Assembly (NCBI GenBank): GCA_013433145.1
Contig: CM024171.1
Span: 9,920,065-9,984,064 of the forward strand
Source of the DNA: Ascaris suum
Taxonomy: Eukaryota > Nematoda > Chromadorea > Rhabditida > Ascarididae
Length of the DNA stretch: 64,000 nucleotides
Direction of reading: 5' to 3'
Shown here: positions 22,643 through 33,767 of the stretch, piece after piece
How positions within the stretch are numbered: position 1 is the stretch's first letter
Layout: each line of letters opens with the position of its first letter
Position numbers and translations under genes: made by a program
Notes under the pieces: generated by a model
Seen by the model: the letters and a program-made list of their open reading frames with translations, nothing else
Told to the model about the DNA's origin: nothing
Databases searched by the model: none

Positions 22643-24284
22643 AGTATACCCACTCCGTTAGTTGGGCCTCGTTTTTTAAATCACATTTTTGCTCGCTTGG
22701 CACTTTTTATGCTTGCCTCGCTTGAATGAAGTATGGCTTTCCTTACTTGCCTCTTTCGCAAATCACTGTACTTGCTTTTTTTTTCAATCCTATGAAATGG
22801 GCATCGAAACCTAACCATTGCAACTTGAATACGTCTTAGGTGCCCTCTTCAACTACTAAGACAGCTAAGTGCAGTGGTAATGAATCTTGTATGAAGCATG
22901 AATTCTGCAAATTTTGTCCGTTTGTGACAGAAAGAATCCGCTGGCTTGTTTTCCGTTCAAGACCGTGGCTAGCTAAGAAGCTGCATTGAACGGTTGGAAC
23001 GCCGGTACGCATATCTCAAGAGTCGTTCATTTCTACGCCTTGAGTAGTATGTCACTATGTGACTGGTGTTCGCCAATGCAACAGCTTGTCCGTTCATTTG
23101 AATTATTCTTCGCCATTCGCAACGTCATCCGCGTAGGGATAAGATCCGTGACCCTTTCTCGTAACCTGTAGGCCACGAGACCATGCGTCTGGCCCACGGT
23201 TTCCTCAATCCATCTTCGCGCGTTTCTTTTTTTTTCATTGTGTGTCAATCGATTTTGCGTAGCTGCAAAGCCTCACCCAACTGTCGATAACGAAACGTGC
23301 CCGTAGACTGAGAGCTCATTAGGGGGGCAACCGTTTTTGGCATATTTCCACGTATGTCCCAATATTCTCAAGTGCAAAAACGATTAGCGCAGCAATCTCA
23401 TCGATCTGTTTCTGGATTTTATTGGTCATCCAAACTGCGCGCACAAAGTGGGCATCGGGACAGTATTGTTTCCGCATACACCGATAACCCTCTATAGACA
23501 TGCACAAAGCGTTGTTAGAGACGAATTGCTCAGCTCACGTATAAGAAAGTGGACACTTTGCTGAAATTTTACAAAATATGAGAATTTTTTGAGTTGATAG
23601 CCGTGAATGATAATAAAACCGTCAGTGATTGAATGCCGACGTGCACACAGAGGCAATTCTTAAGACGTCGGCTAATATTGAGCGAGTGGAAATATGTGTG
23701 AAAACGTTGCTAAATATGCATCTTTGCAGTTTATCCCAGGTTAGCTCTTTGCTCAATTGGAAACAGTCACAAAGCACTTCCAAAGAAGCTGCTAGAATTC
23801 TCAATCTGGAACTTCGCTGTTGGAAGAAAAAGAGATAAAATTTGCATATGCAAGTGAATTGCCAAGTTCTCGATCCCGCACAAGAATGCATTTAAGTTGT
23901 CGAGTTCAGCCATTAGATCTCACTGTTGCAGACTGTCGCAAGTTGAAGCTGCAGGGTAAACAAGCGTACAGGTAGATTGTTTGTGTTCTATGAAAGAGCA
24001 CTGAATATTAGCGTCAGCTGTAATTGCGCACTTGACATCTGTCTCACTCTTCGTTCATTAGCAGGTGGTTTTGTGTCATGAATTCTGTTCATCTGTGTGA
24101 ATTCCTTGTAGGTTTTCATGCTGAAGGCTCTTCTCGCACATTGCCACTATCACTTTCCATCACATGTGGCATTTATCTTATTGGTCACAAATTGCAACTC
24201 GCAATTATCACGTGTGCCTTTTAATTTCACATACAGCTTCTCCGTACATCACGTGGCCTATTTTAATAAAGAGAGTGTCTTCAG
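22643..24284. other. Intergenic block upstream of the first HAD phosphatase
   Basis: No supportable gene. A + frame at 23629-23838 (70 codons, no ATG near its start, ending WKKKR) and a - frame at 23033-23248 read somewhat like protein but contain no known motif and no convincing splice partner. Confidence 0.5.
24275..24284 (+). promoter_or_regulatory. Splice acceptor directly abutting the HAD phosphatase A start codon
   Basis: GTGTCTTCAG ends at the base before the ATG at 24285. This spacing is typical of nematode spliced-leader trans-splice sites, though a cis-spliced 5' untranslated exon is equally possible. Confidence 0.5.
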
Positions 24285-27022
24285 ATGAACGGGTTGTGTG
24301 CGCCATCTGTCACACACGTCATTTTCGACCTTGATGGACTTCTAATCGATTCGGAGCCGATATATGCGGAAGTGAATCGTCGTGTGATGGCTAAATATGG
24401 GAAAACGTACTCGACTGAGCTGAAGAAGCTGACAATGGGAATGCGACAGGATCCGGCCATCGAACTCATGATTGAGAAAGTACCTCATTTAATATATCTT
24501 CTTCCTATCGTGTGCCGGAGAATCTTATCTAATTACGCCATGAATTGGAATGAAAAACTGCTGTAAAGGGAAGCCTTAGAGAGTTCAAGAGGACGATCCG
24601 ACAAACAAAATGGGCGTTTGGTTGTGTACAAAAACGAGAGCGTCTGATGTGTTGTGCAAACTGATGGCTTCTCGCTGTGCAGCGTCTCAGCAATGGTTGC
24701 AGCCTAACCTCGCACTGCAGCAAGTGAAATGGTATTAGTTGTTTGCAACAACTCTGCAGCTGACTTGTTCTCCGCTGTAACAAATCTGCTCGTAGTATTT
24801 GGAGGGGAGGGGTGGGATTTGTGTCCATGCGTATGGGTCCAGGTGCTCGTACATGCCCTTCCCTCGGTGCGAACACGTTCTCCCGGGTGCAAACACCATA
24901 CGTATCCTTGCATCCCTTTCACACTATCATGCATTTCCATAGGTTACCAACAGCTACTAAAATATGCAAGAATAATCCGTGTTATTTCGGATGATCCCAC
25001 CGCTGTTGCAAATCTTCTGCAAGAGTTCCAACTTTTAGTGACCTCAAAGGTGTAACATGAAAGCATTCGATGATGTGAAATGAGCGCGTTTCTTGGGCGC
25101 TTTCAGTGTCTCCCACTCTTTTAAGATTTGCAGATGTTTTGTTATTGTATCCCCTTGAGTCGGTGTAGATCTGTGCAACAAATGGTTGGTTAACACGATG
25201 ATGCCATTAATGTTTGGATTTATCTTCAGTTGAGTGCTCCAATTTATCCTTGAAAGTCCTTCGAGACACAAGTCGATTGACCCATTCCTTTATTCGCCAA
25301 TTGCAGGAAGGAGTTCTATCAGATAACCTTGGCGATCACATCTAAATTACTAACATACTGACGCTAATGGCATGCTATTGAAGAAGTAAGACACAACTTT
25401 TACCGAAATAAGCTTCTGATGTTAATAGGCGTTCCGTGAGAAGCGCTTATCGCTAGCGGTATGAAATAACGCAAAGAAGGGGAGATGAAGGAGTATCGTG
25501 CAAACGATACATTGTGATTACTGGTTGGCTGGTCTTCTGATATAGGGAAATTATCCAAAAGTGGTGTTTGGGAAGAGTGCGGAAGATGAGTATTGCGTTG
25601 TGGAGAGACCCTGAGAGTAATGCGAGGTAAACGAGCCGCGATTTTCTTCCGACTTTGATTTTTTTATGCTGTTTAAATGTCGTTGTTATTGCTGCTGTCA
25701 AGTTTTTGTGTTAAGGTTGGACTCAAGGGCAAGGTGACATTGGAAGAATATACAGCCGCCTACGATGCTCTGTTACCTGAGCTCTTACCGAATTGTCGCA
25801 TGATGCCTGGTGCTATGCGATTTGTACAGCACTTAGCAAGACATAATATTCCTTTCGCCATTTGTACTGGATCCCGTTCTATGGAATGTGACCTGAAGCT
25901 GCGAAATTTGAAGCAGCTCACTGACCTGGTTCCTTTAATGGTTAGTTTTGGCATTTTAGGCGTTCTTCTTTCGCTCTTTAGTGTATTAAACGTTTTTTAA
26001 TGAAACGTGCGCAGGCCTGCTGGCAATGACAGGTTCATCAGGGATAAGCTTTATCACCATAACGGAACAAAAGAACAGCGCATGCAAGAACGCTCCCACA
26101 TCAATATATCCCACTGAAGACACCTAATATTATCTATCAGGCATGGTTTTGACTCATTATCTGTATGCATGCTAGCGGAAGCGCGATTGAAATAACTGCA
26201 GTTAACTACGATTTGACCCGACGTTCAAATGCCTCTTTCGCAATTTTTTGCACGGCTTGAAACGCAGCTCAGTAACTGATAATACGAATTGTGTGTGGAT
26301 GGAAATTTGCATAGAATTCTGCATTCACGAGGAAGCCAAGTAATTATTTTATTTGGGGAGTAAATGAACCACCCGAGAGGCTGATAACCCTTTCGGCATG
26401 CAGCTGGTTCCCCAAGCAACACTCACACACACACTTCGAGCATGCATTTGAATTCCCTTCTGATACATATATACGATGACTGAAGTGGTACTTCGAAACA
26501 CTAAGGGCATTTCGCAGTTTTTTCAGATCTGGCACATTTTCTCATGCCTCCCACACTCATTGTCACTCGAGCTTGGGGAATTTCTGGATAAGTTCACAAA
26601 CGAGCAGTCAGTCATGAGAAGCTGCAAAATTCTGTCTCACATTATTTTGCTATATTCCGCTCTGCTGCATTAACCACAATTGCATAACTGTACGAATGCT
26701 CACATACTATAAACAGGTGCGAGGAGAGGACCCAGAAATACGAAACGGCAAACCAGCGCCCGATTGCTTCCTTGTAACGATGAACCGATTTAAACAGAAA
26801 CCCGAAAGTGCAGCCAACGTTGCTGTCTTCGAGGATTCTCCGAATGGAATCCGAGCTGCCGTTCGAGCAGGAATGCGCGCCGTTATGATTCCAGATGTGC
26901 GATATGCGAGCCCTCCTGAAGATATTAAGGATCGCATTACGATGGTGCTTGGAAGCTTCGAGGAATTCTTACCCGAATCTCTTGGATTGCCTCCTTATAA
27001 TGATGGTAATAGCAATAGCTAG
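24285..27022 (+). CDS. HAD-family phosphatase, pseudouridine-5'-phosphatase type (copy A)
   Basis: Exons 24285-24479, 25716-25940 and 26717-27022 join in phase 0 to give 241 residues, about the length of human PUDP (HDHD1/GS1). All four HAD motifs are present: nucleophile D15 with D17 in DLDG, T116 in ICTGS, K152 in NGKPAPD, and E179-D180 in FEDSPNG. The cap insert between MGMR and MMPGAMR is complete. The family removes phosphate from small phosphorylated metabolites with Mg2+; the human enzyme acts on pseudouridine 5'-phosphate. The substrate here is inferred from family only. No signal peptide, so probably cytosolic. Introns are 1236 and 776 bases. The exon 2 acceptor reads GTGTTAAG rather than TTTCAG. 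AATAAA at 27103-27108 is a likely poly(A) signal. It is a paralog of copy B at 38176-42312. Confidence 0.92.
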
Positions 27023-27102
27023 TTATTGGATGAGCATAAATATCTTCCGCTAGGAACAACTCATGTTTGACCGTTCCGGCTGTAGATTACCGTATAGCAC
27101 CG

Positions 27103-27108
27103 AATAAA
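27103..27108 (+). terminator. Likely polyadenylation signal of HAD phosphatase A
   Basis: AATAAA about 80 bases after the stop codon, the first such hexamer downstream. Confidence 0.5.
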
Positions 27109-27109
27109 G

Positions 27110-30100
27110 TGCAACGCGCCGCTCATTTTCCAAAATATCCAGCGGGTTTTAACGTCAGGTTGTGGCGTGTCGAATATGCTTGCGCGCTGCGAGCTTCCAG
27201 TTGCATATCGCACCCACTTGTCGCAATCAGCATAAATGAAGTACTACAGGTGCGATTTCGTTTTCACCTGGGCCAAAATGGTTCGAGTGATATAGCCTCT
27301 TCCCTCCCCCACCCCCCCCCCCCCTCTGCAGTGTGAATCCGTTTTCGCTAACAGTTCATCGCATTCAGTATTGTATGGCCTTTGTTCGGACGGTGAAGTT
27401 GCTGGCATCACATATAAACCTTGACCTGCCAACCGTTATGCACCTAAACGTTGAAGTCCTGAAAACTGTAATTGGTTTTTTACGGTGTGTTTCTTTTTGC
27501 GTTCATTGAGGACGTTTTCATATGAGCTTAATTTATCTTTAGCTTTCTTGTTTGAAGTTCACTTCTTTTCATAAATAACGGTCTCTTCTTCTGTACTAAA
27601 AGCAAGTTTTAATTTGCTTCTTGTGCACGTTGTTCTTTCGATAAATATGACACATAAATGTCTATACATACCTCCTCTCTATAAAGGAACATCCGCGCAT
27701 AGTATATATCTCAAAATTGGTGCACTTTAATTTTTTCCTAGTGGAGTTCTTATTATAGGTTTTTGATGCGATGTTTTTAGATTTTACTTCCTTCAGAGTT
27801 TAATTACTAAATGTTCCCTTTTATAGAGAATTTCTTTTACACCTGAATTGATTTCATTTCTTGAAAACTTCCTCACTTCTTACATCCGAAAGCCGATAAG
27901 GTTTTCCATGAATCGCGTTCATGCCATTCTCTCCATCACTGCTTCGCCCTCGCCTCAAAAGAACCTGCTCGTAATTATGGTTCAGAAGTTCCTTGAAATT
28001 TTGCGGCTTCTTATAGCCAATACCCGGCAGGAATATCATGAAACTCCTTGGCTGATTCATTTACGGATCTACTGGGCGGCAGCCGCGGACGTAAAGTGAA
28101 AGAAACGTTCAGAAGGAACCATGCTGTTGGGTTTTCGATTTGTTTTTGAGCGATCTGCTTGACCAGAAGAGTGAAAGTATTGGTCATTTAGGCAGCATTA
28201 ACCGCTACATTTAGGCTTTTAAGAAGGAAAATCGAAACAATCTTTACTCCAAGGAAGGAGCACTGAGGAGTCAAATGTTTTGCTTTCTCGTTATTTTGAA
28301 TTCGTGGGAGGATTTTTCGAAGAGGTAAGAAGTCATCAGAGTGGAAAGATGGGGATTTATCACAAAGTTACATTGCAAAATTTGACGCCAAGAAAAGTCA
28401 ACTGTTGTTCTTCACATATACACAACAATACTTCTTGCAAGAAAACGTTTGCGGTTACATGTTGAACGGAGTAGGTCAATGCCTAAATATTCACCTTTTA
28501 TCCTTTCAACGGATTTGGAAGTAAGATCAGAAAAGAACGCGATGAGAGAAGTATTGGATGCTATACGGGTGAACTACAATGAAGAAAAGTGAGAAGCCTC
28601 CCCCTCCCCTCCTCCAATTTTTCCATCACATGCACAAGTCCTTGGAGGAGAAAAGTTTCCATACTTTTTCAGAGGGCGTTCTCGACCGGCAAATGTAAGA
28701 GGAACCCCAAAAATCTTTTTGAGCATTCTCGCAAATTGGAAGTGAAAAGAATGAGGGAATTCGGACTCGTTGTATAGACTGTTTGGAGGATATTTTAAAG
28801 TCTATTCTGGTGGATTTTCCGAAATGTCTAATACGGTATCGTAAAGAAGCACAGCTATGGATTCGCGGATCTAGCTGGTACTTATTTTTGTTGCTGCACA
28901 GGGGGGGGGGGGGGGAACTGGGCATTGCATGTTACGAAAGATGAAAGAGGAACAATGTGGTTATGAAAGAGGAACGATTTGTGCCGTAACATACATACTT
29001 ATGAACTCATAATTTGAACACAAGTGAATTACATTGATGATGTAGACCTCAACAAAGTGTTCGATTCTTGTATTCATCTCAAAGATTCGACGCAGCCGTT
29101 TTGATCACTACACGACTGCTCTTGCTGCATATTCCTCCTCAAGGTATTTGTTGTCTTTTGCCTCGGCTCCTTACGGATGCTCTGGTTTTTTTTTTTACTT
29201 TTGCCTCGTTTCCGTTGTCTGTTGTCGTCCGTTGTCTGTTCTACTACCTGCCTTCATGTTGGCGCCACTTTCATCTGCATTTCAGACGTTGTCCACTCCA
29301 GAACTATGAAATGAATACAAAATCGACCTCGAAATCCATCAGAGTATATACTTCTAAGACGTTTGCAGTACAGGTCAAAAGCGTTTGTTACGTATTGCAC
29401 GCGTATAAACGGTCACTGTGCAAACCATGAGCATGACCATTGTGCAACGCTATTTCACACGCTTGGCACCTGCAGAAGATTCCTGTGAGGAAGGAAATGC
29501 TGTGCTCTAATTATCGACTACACATTACAGGCTAGACTAGTGGAGGACACAGACGAGTGCAGTTTGATGTTATGTTGTGCAACGGGGCCGCCAACAAGTA
29601 ATCAAATATAGCATTTGGTGATCTCTACTCATTTGAACCGGACCAAACAAGGCGTTCCTGCCGTTTTCAACTTTCCTTCCTATCGTGTGCGCCTATGTCA
29701 CTTTTAACTGGAGTCAGTTCAGAAAAATTCGCCAGTGGAATAAGTTGCAGTTATATATTATCGAGGCAAAACTCACTTCGCTCTGCATTAATCGCCTGAA
29801 AGCACTTCTCTGTCGTCGATCCCATCCATTAGTTCAAGCTTATCATCTCTCCATGCACTCCACAGTTATACGGCTATAGCACACTTGCGTTATGCTGAAT
29901 TATCTGTCCGTTTCCTCTGCCTTTAGGCTAATGATTTGTTCCTATATCCCTAAGTGTTTTCAAGTTGTTTTTTTTATCGCAGCTGGAGACTTTTCTTCTC
30001 CTTTTAACTGGAGACTTCTCCTAACCATGAAACCGCTGGATTACTTGGGGACTGAAAGCTGGCAATTATAATAAGAACATGTGTTAAGGGGAAACCAATA

Positions 30101-30842
30101 TCAATAACTGTTGACTACACAGTGGATCAGAACTCATGTACATGTGATTTTTGAGGAGCACGTGAACTCGTCCTTAATTTCCGGCGTTGCGAAGTTGCTG
30201 GCCATGAAAGGCAAGTTGCTGCCTTGTGCTTTCGTGCAACAACGTAAGCTGTAAATGAAAACTCTCTGTAATGCATTTTTGTGTGCTGTTAGGTTTGTTC
30301 TTGAGCGGGTTTTCTGTTGTTTCATGGCTCTGTACGTGCTTGAAGATTTAGAGGAAATCGCATGTATGTACTTTTCGTTCATACGACTTTGCACATCCCA
30401 TAAATTTACCATTCTGTCAACGTTTGTGTTCGATTGGTTCGCTATAATAGCAAGTGCGTGGTATCAAATGGATTGTAACCTATTTAGTTATTTTGAACTT
30501 CTGCGAGTATGCGATGTTTGAGAGAGTTGTTCGTCCTCGTTTAGATTGCTCGAGAGTGCATGTTCGGCAAAGCCGTTGCTTTCATTTCCTCGGAAAAAGG
30601 TGTTGTAGGATGAAAACAACGATCGTGGTGTGAATTATTGTGAATGGGAAGAAATAATTGCATCATTTGTTAAGGAAGGAGGAACGGAGCAAGGAGGGGG
30701 GGACGAAGAGGCAAGGCAAAGAGGAAAGAAACCAATCCTGCTTTAACGTTTTTATTTATTGGCTCCTTTTCTGGCGCTAACCGAAAACGAAATTCCAAAA
30801 GTGCAAAACTTTTAGAGCAATAAGCAACACTGCGATCCTTTC
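27110..30842. other. Intergenic block with homopolymer tracts
   Basis: No supportable gene. It contains a C-rich tract with a 13-base C run at 27312-27324 and a 15-base G run at 28901-28915. Open frames at 28589-28777, 29068-29430 and 30255-30521 are composed of common residues with no domain or splice context. Confidence 0.5.
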
Positions 30843-31336
30843 CTATTGCTTTCTTGACAGGATGAGGTGATTCCGATGTGGCGATGCTTCCAGCTTGTTG
30901 CATTTTAGTTGTGATTGGTTAGCCTGCTCAGATGTGACGATGATTTTTATTTGTTCAGGTGATCTTAAAAGTGGTTTTATTAGTGTATCGCTCGTAAGGT
31001 TGACTGTTTCTACCGAGCCACATCTCGGGTCTATGTCTGCTGCCACAACTTTTTCCCTTACTTTCTTTTCGGAAAGTGACGAACATTCCTCAGTATCTAT
31101 TCCACCAGTTAGAGACGATACTGCTGCAACGATTTCGTTACTGTCTTCTGGTTTCTACTCGAGCCTTCTTTTCGAGTTTTGTGTCTCCTCCATCCGCAGA
31201 CTTTGTTCAAGTAAATCAACGAGCTGTGTTGAATCAATCGGCGACTCTCGCAGAGAGAAACCCGACTTCGTGACGTCTAATGGCTTTTTGGGTCGCCAGT
31301 GGAGCTTCCCAATATTCTGTTGTTTTTCATGAGTGT
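30843..31336 (-). CDS. Tentative lysine- and serine-rich terminal exon with an in-frame stop
   Basis: On the minus strand an acceptor-like CCTCGCAG is followed at 31336 by an open frame reading THEKQQNIGKLHWRPKKPLD and on to 31158, where one TAG (31155-31157) interrupts it. The same frame then stays open for 103 more codons to a TAG at 30843-30845, through segments such as SEKKVREKVVAADIDPRCGS and TLIKPLLRSPEQIKIIVTSE. AATAAATAAAA follows about 90 bases downstream on this strand, as for a gene end. Either a pseudogene stop, or a short intron of about 78 bases (weak donor GTCTGC, acceptor GTTGCAG, phases compatible) removes it. The family is not recognised. The + strand open frame at 30895-31332 is its antisense shadow. 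Confidence 0.4.
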
Positions 31337-31790
31337 CTGCGAGGTTTTTTAGTATTACACCCAGACGCAGCACCCGTCACTTGCACGTAGCTTCATCGAT
31401 GAAATTTCCTCCCCTTTCAATGTTTCTTCCGGAAAAAGAAACAAACGAGATGCAGTAACGCAAGAACTTGCAACGCAAACTCGACTTGACGTTTAATAAG
31501 GGCGGGAGGAGGGGAAGGGAGGGGTTGTGTGCAACAAACATTGCAATGCATTGGTGATTAAGAAAGCACGAACCGCAGTCTTGGATGCTGAGCTGATGGA
31601 ATTTGCGGATTTCACCTCATAAACTTCGGTTCATTGTGTAGATCGCAGCTGCAGTGATGGCTTCGTTATTGCTGATCTAAAGCCGCGGGTAGCATATAAG
31701 AAGTTTCAACGAAAGTGCGGCCGCAGACAAAACTGAAAAAGTAGTAGTGGCAAGGATTTATGTGCTCGTGACTGTCAACTTAAGGTCATC

Positions 31791-33194
31791 ATGACTAAAA
31801 CTAACGTCTGCCCTTGTTCTGGTGGAATACATCCGCACTCAGTTCAATGGAGAGGTATTTCAATTAGACGTGTTATAATCTCCGTGCATTAGATTTCGGT
31901 GAAATTTTGCGCATTACCAGCTAAGGTCGCCAATGAAAACTTCTTACCTGGTGCAGTTGAACCTTTGCTCGATAAAATTACTTGCAATTGCCTTAGTTCA
32001 TTAGTCGTCGAATGGAAGGACTTTAGTGATCTGCCGGATTAAGCGGAAAAGTTGCCGGAAATTTAATGACTTCAGGTGTTTATTCCTCAGCGTTCACGAA
32101 ATTTTCAATGCTCTAATTTATGAAGCCTACTAGTTGAAGTCGACGTCACCTAATCTAAACTGTTTCGCTAAGGTTGGAGCTCTGCTCCATGCTTCTCCAA
32201 TTTTTGAGCTCATCTCGGTTACCTTTGCTGAACGGTTTTTTATTCGTTTTGGTTTTCTTAATGCAGAAGTTTTCTTGCTGCGGTACAAAGCTATCATTTA
32301 AGTTATGGAAATCGAAATTTGTCTTGGTTTCAAAAAATGTTGCTCAATTTGCGGGCTAAAAATCTGCATCAAAGAATTAACCCCATTCTCCTTTCCCCCC
32401 CCCCCTCCCTCCCCCCCTCCCCCCATCTCTAATCTCCTCTCTATTAAAGCAAACTGAAAACCCATTTGACGTTTCGTTGCTAAATATATACGAAGTTGGT
32501 AATTATTACGCGACTCGCTTCATAAGCGTTCATGGTAAGTAATTAAATATATTTTTCCTGCGGAATGACAAATTCCCAACGAGTTATTTTGTGGGGAAGT
32601 TGCAATTCTCGCTTCCAAGAAGCGGGTAAGGCAAAGAACATCCCGTGAGCGCCTGCTAAGCAAATTACAAGTACAGCGCAAGCAGCGCGACCATAGGACT
32701 GATATATCCCCGTCCAGTGCCAAGCTACTCAGTTTGCGAGCGTTCTGAAGTACTGACGTCCTCAAGGGATCATAACCTTTGTGTTTTCAGGACCTCAAAA
32801 ATGCGTACGTTTTTTTCCCGTTCGATGCGCTGATCGATCTACCTTTCGTGCCGTATGTCCGCGTGCGGGATTACTTTGAAGCTTCTTTTTTCATAGCCAG
32901 TTTATTCGCCTTTTGTTTCGAATGTTTTGCAGATTTAGTTGCCAAAGTTTTGGCCTTTCCGGCTTCAGTTTTCAAATAGGACGTTTTAAAGCAATCGTCA
33001 TTGCTCCAGAAAGCCGTTCTTAACCCTGAGATGATTCAGATCAAGAAAACAAGGTGGGTGGATCTCCTCAACCCATTTTTCTAGTCACTGATCATGTCAT
33101 CATCGGTCATTTCAGGATATCTGAGTCCATCTTCGGGAGGAAAAAGATCGGAATTGAACATATTGCCGCTTTCAGACCTAAAAAAGGCGGCTGA
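31791..33194 (+). CDS. Tentative multi-exon gene of unknown function with short introns
   Basis: Exons 32450-32534, 32791-32852, 32980-33053 and 33116-33194 chain with matching phases (1, 0, 2) across introns of 256, 127 and 62 bases, with donors GTAAGT, GTATGT and GTGGGT and acceptors TTTTCAG, CAAATAG and TTTCAG. The encoded end contains SLLNIYEVGNYYATRFISVH, QKCVRFFPVRCADRSTFRA, SSLLQKAVLNPEMIQIKK and a basic tail GRKKIGIEHIAAFRPKKGG before TGA. Upstream, an ATG exon 31791-31854 (MTKTNVCPCSGGIHPHSVQW) joins in phase 1 across a 66-base intron to an exon from 31921 reading NENFLPGAVEPLLDKITC. The link between these two halves (perhaps through 32174 onward, acceptor GCTAAG) is not resolved, and they could be two genes. 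No domain recognised. Confidence 0.5.
32388..32425. repeat. C-rich low-complexity tract
   Basis: Runs of C broken by single T or TCC units, just upstream of the exon at 32450. It could act as the polypyrimidine tract of that exon's unusual AAAG acceptor. Confidence 0.7.
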
Positions 33195-33642
33195 CTTATA
33201 GAGATCTCAAGAATTTGCTAGGAATGATCAACCTGCGATCGCAAACGGCATAATTTTTGGACACTTCCGGAAGAAGGCATATGCATGTTATGCTAGTTTT
33301 CGAAAAGGCTCAGACCGGCCAAGTTTTACAATTGTTTTACCCGTGACCACATGAATTTTGGGAGTTCGTTTCATCCGAATTTTGCTATTTCAGAATAATC
33401 GAGGTGATGTTGCAACCTGGATGCCTATGGTTTAGCGTTTAATCTCTCTATTCGCGTCAACTTTTCCTCATTGGACGAGCGATTGCGTCTGTAGCACCCG
33501 TGCATCCATGCCCGTGCGTGTGCTAGCTGCGTAACGTTTGACTTTTGAGACTTCGTGGAGTACATGGATTGACCAGAAATGAACCGTAGTACTCCCAATT
33601 TAAAGTGCTTCTCAGCATACAGTTAGACGCTTGATTGCATAG

Positions 33643-33767
33643 ATGGCGAATTCACCGGCTGTGGAGGTGCGGAGGTTGCTGTTGGAAATGATGAAGAAGA
33701 TGAGTCGTCATCGGCTACATTACTTCGTAAACTCATTCTTACTGACTTCTCGGCCATCGCTAAATAA
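33643..33767 (+). CDS. Tentative terminal exon, acidic
   Basis: After GATTGCATAG the frame reads GEFTGCGGAEVAVGNDEED then SSSATLLRKLILTDFSAIAK and TAA. AATAAA overlaps the stop, the same arrangement as in the lectin gene. It needs one base from a preceding exon. It could be an alternative last exon of the gene ending at 33194 or belong to another gene. No domain recognised. An overlapping ATG frame (from about 33643) gives a different 50-residue reading and cannot be excluded. Confidence 0.3.

Noticed and set aside
24480..24566. Read-through of HAD phosphatase A exon 1 to the stop near 24566
   Set aside because: Residues after the GTACCT donor do not fit the family, whereas exon 2 continues the alignment exactly.
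29068..29430. 120-codon + strand open frame
   Set aside because: Leu/Phe/Ser-rich translation of a pyrimidine-rich strand; no motif, no splice partner.
30895..31332. 145-codon serine-rich + strand open frame
   Set aside because: Its composition is what the antisense of a lysine/glutamate-rich coding strand gives; the minus strand has the acceptor and the poly(A) signal.
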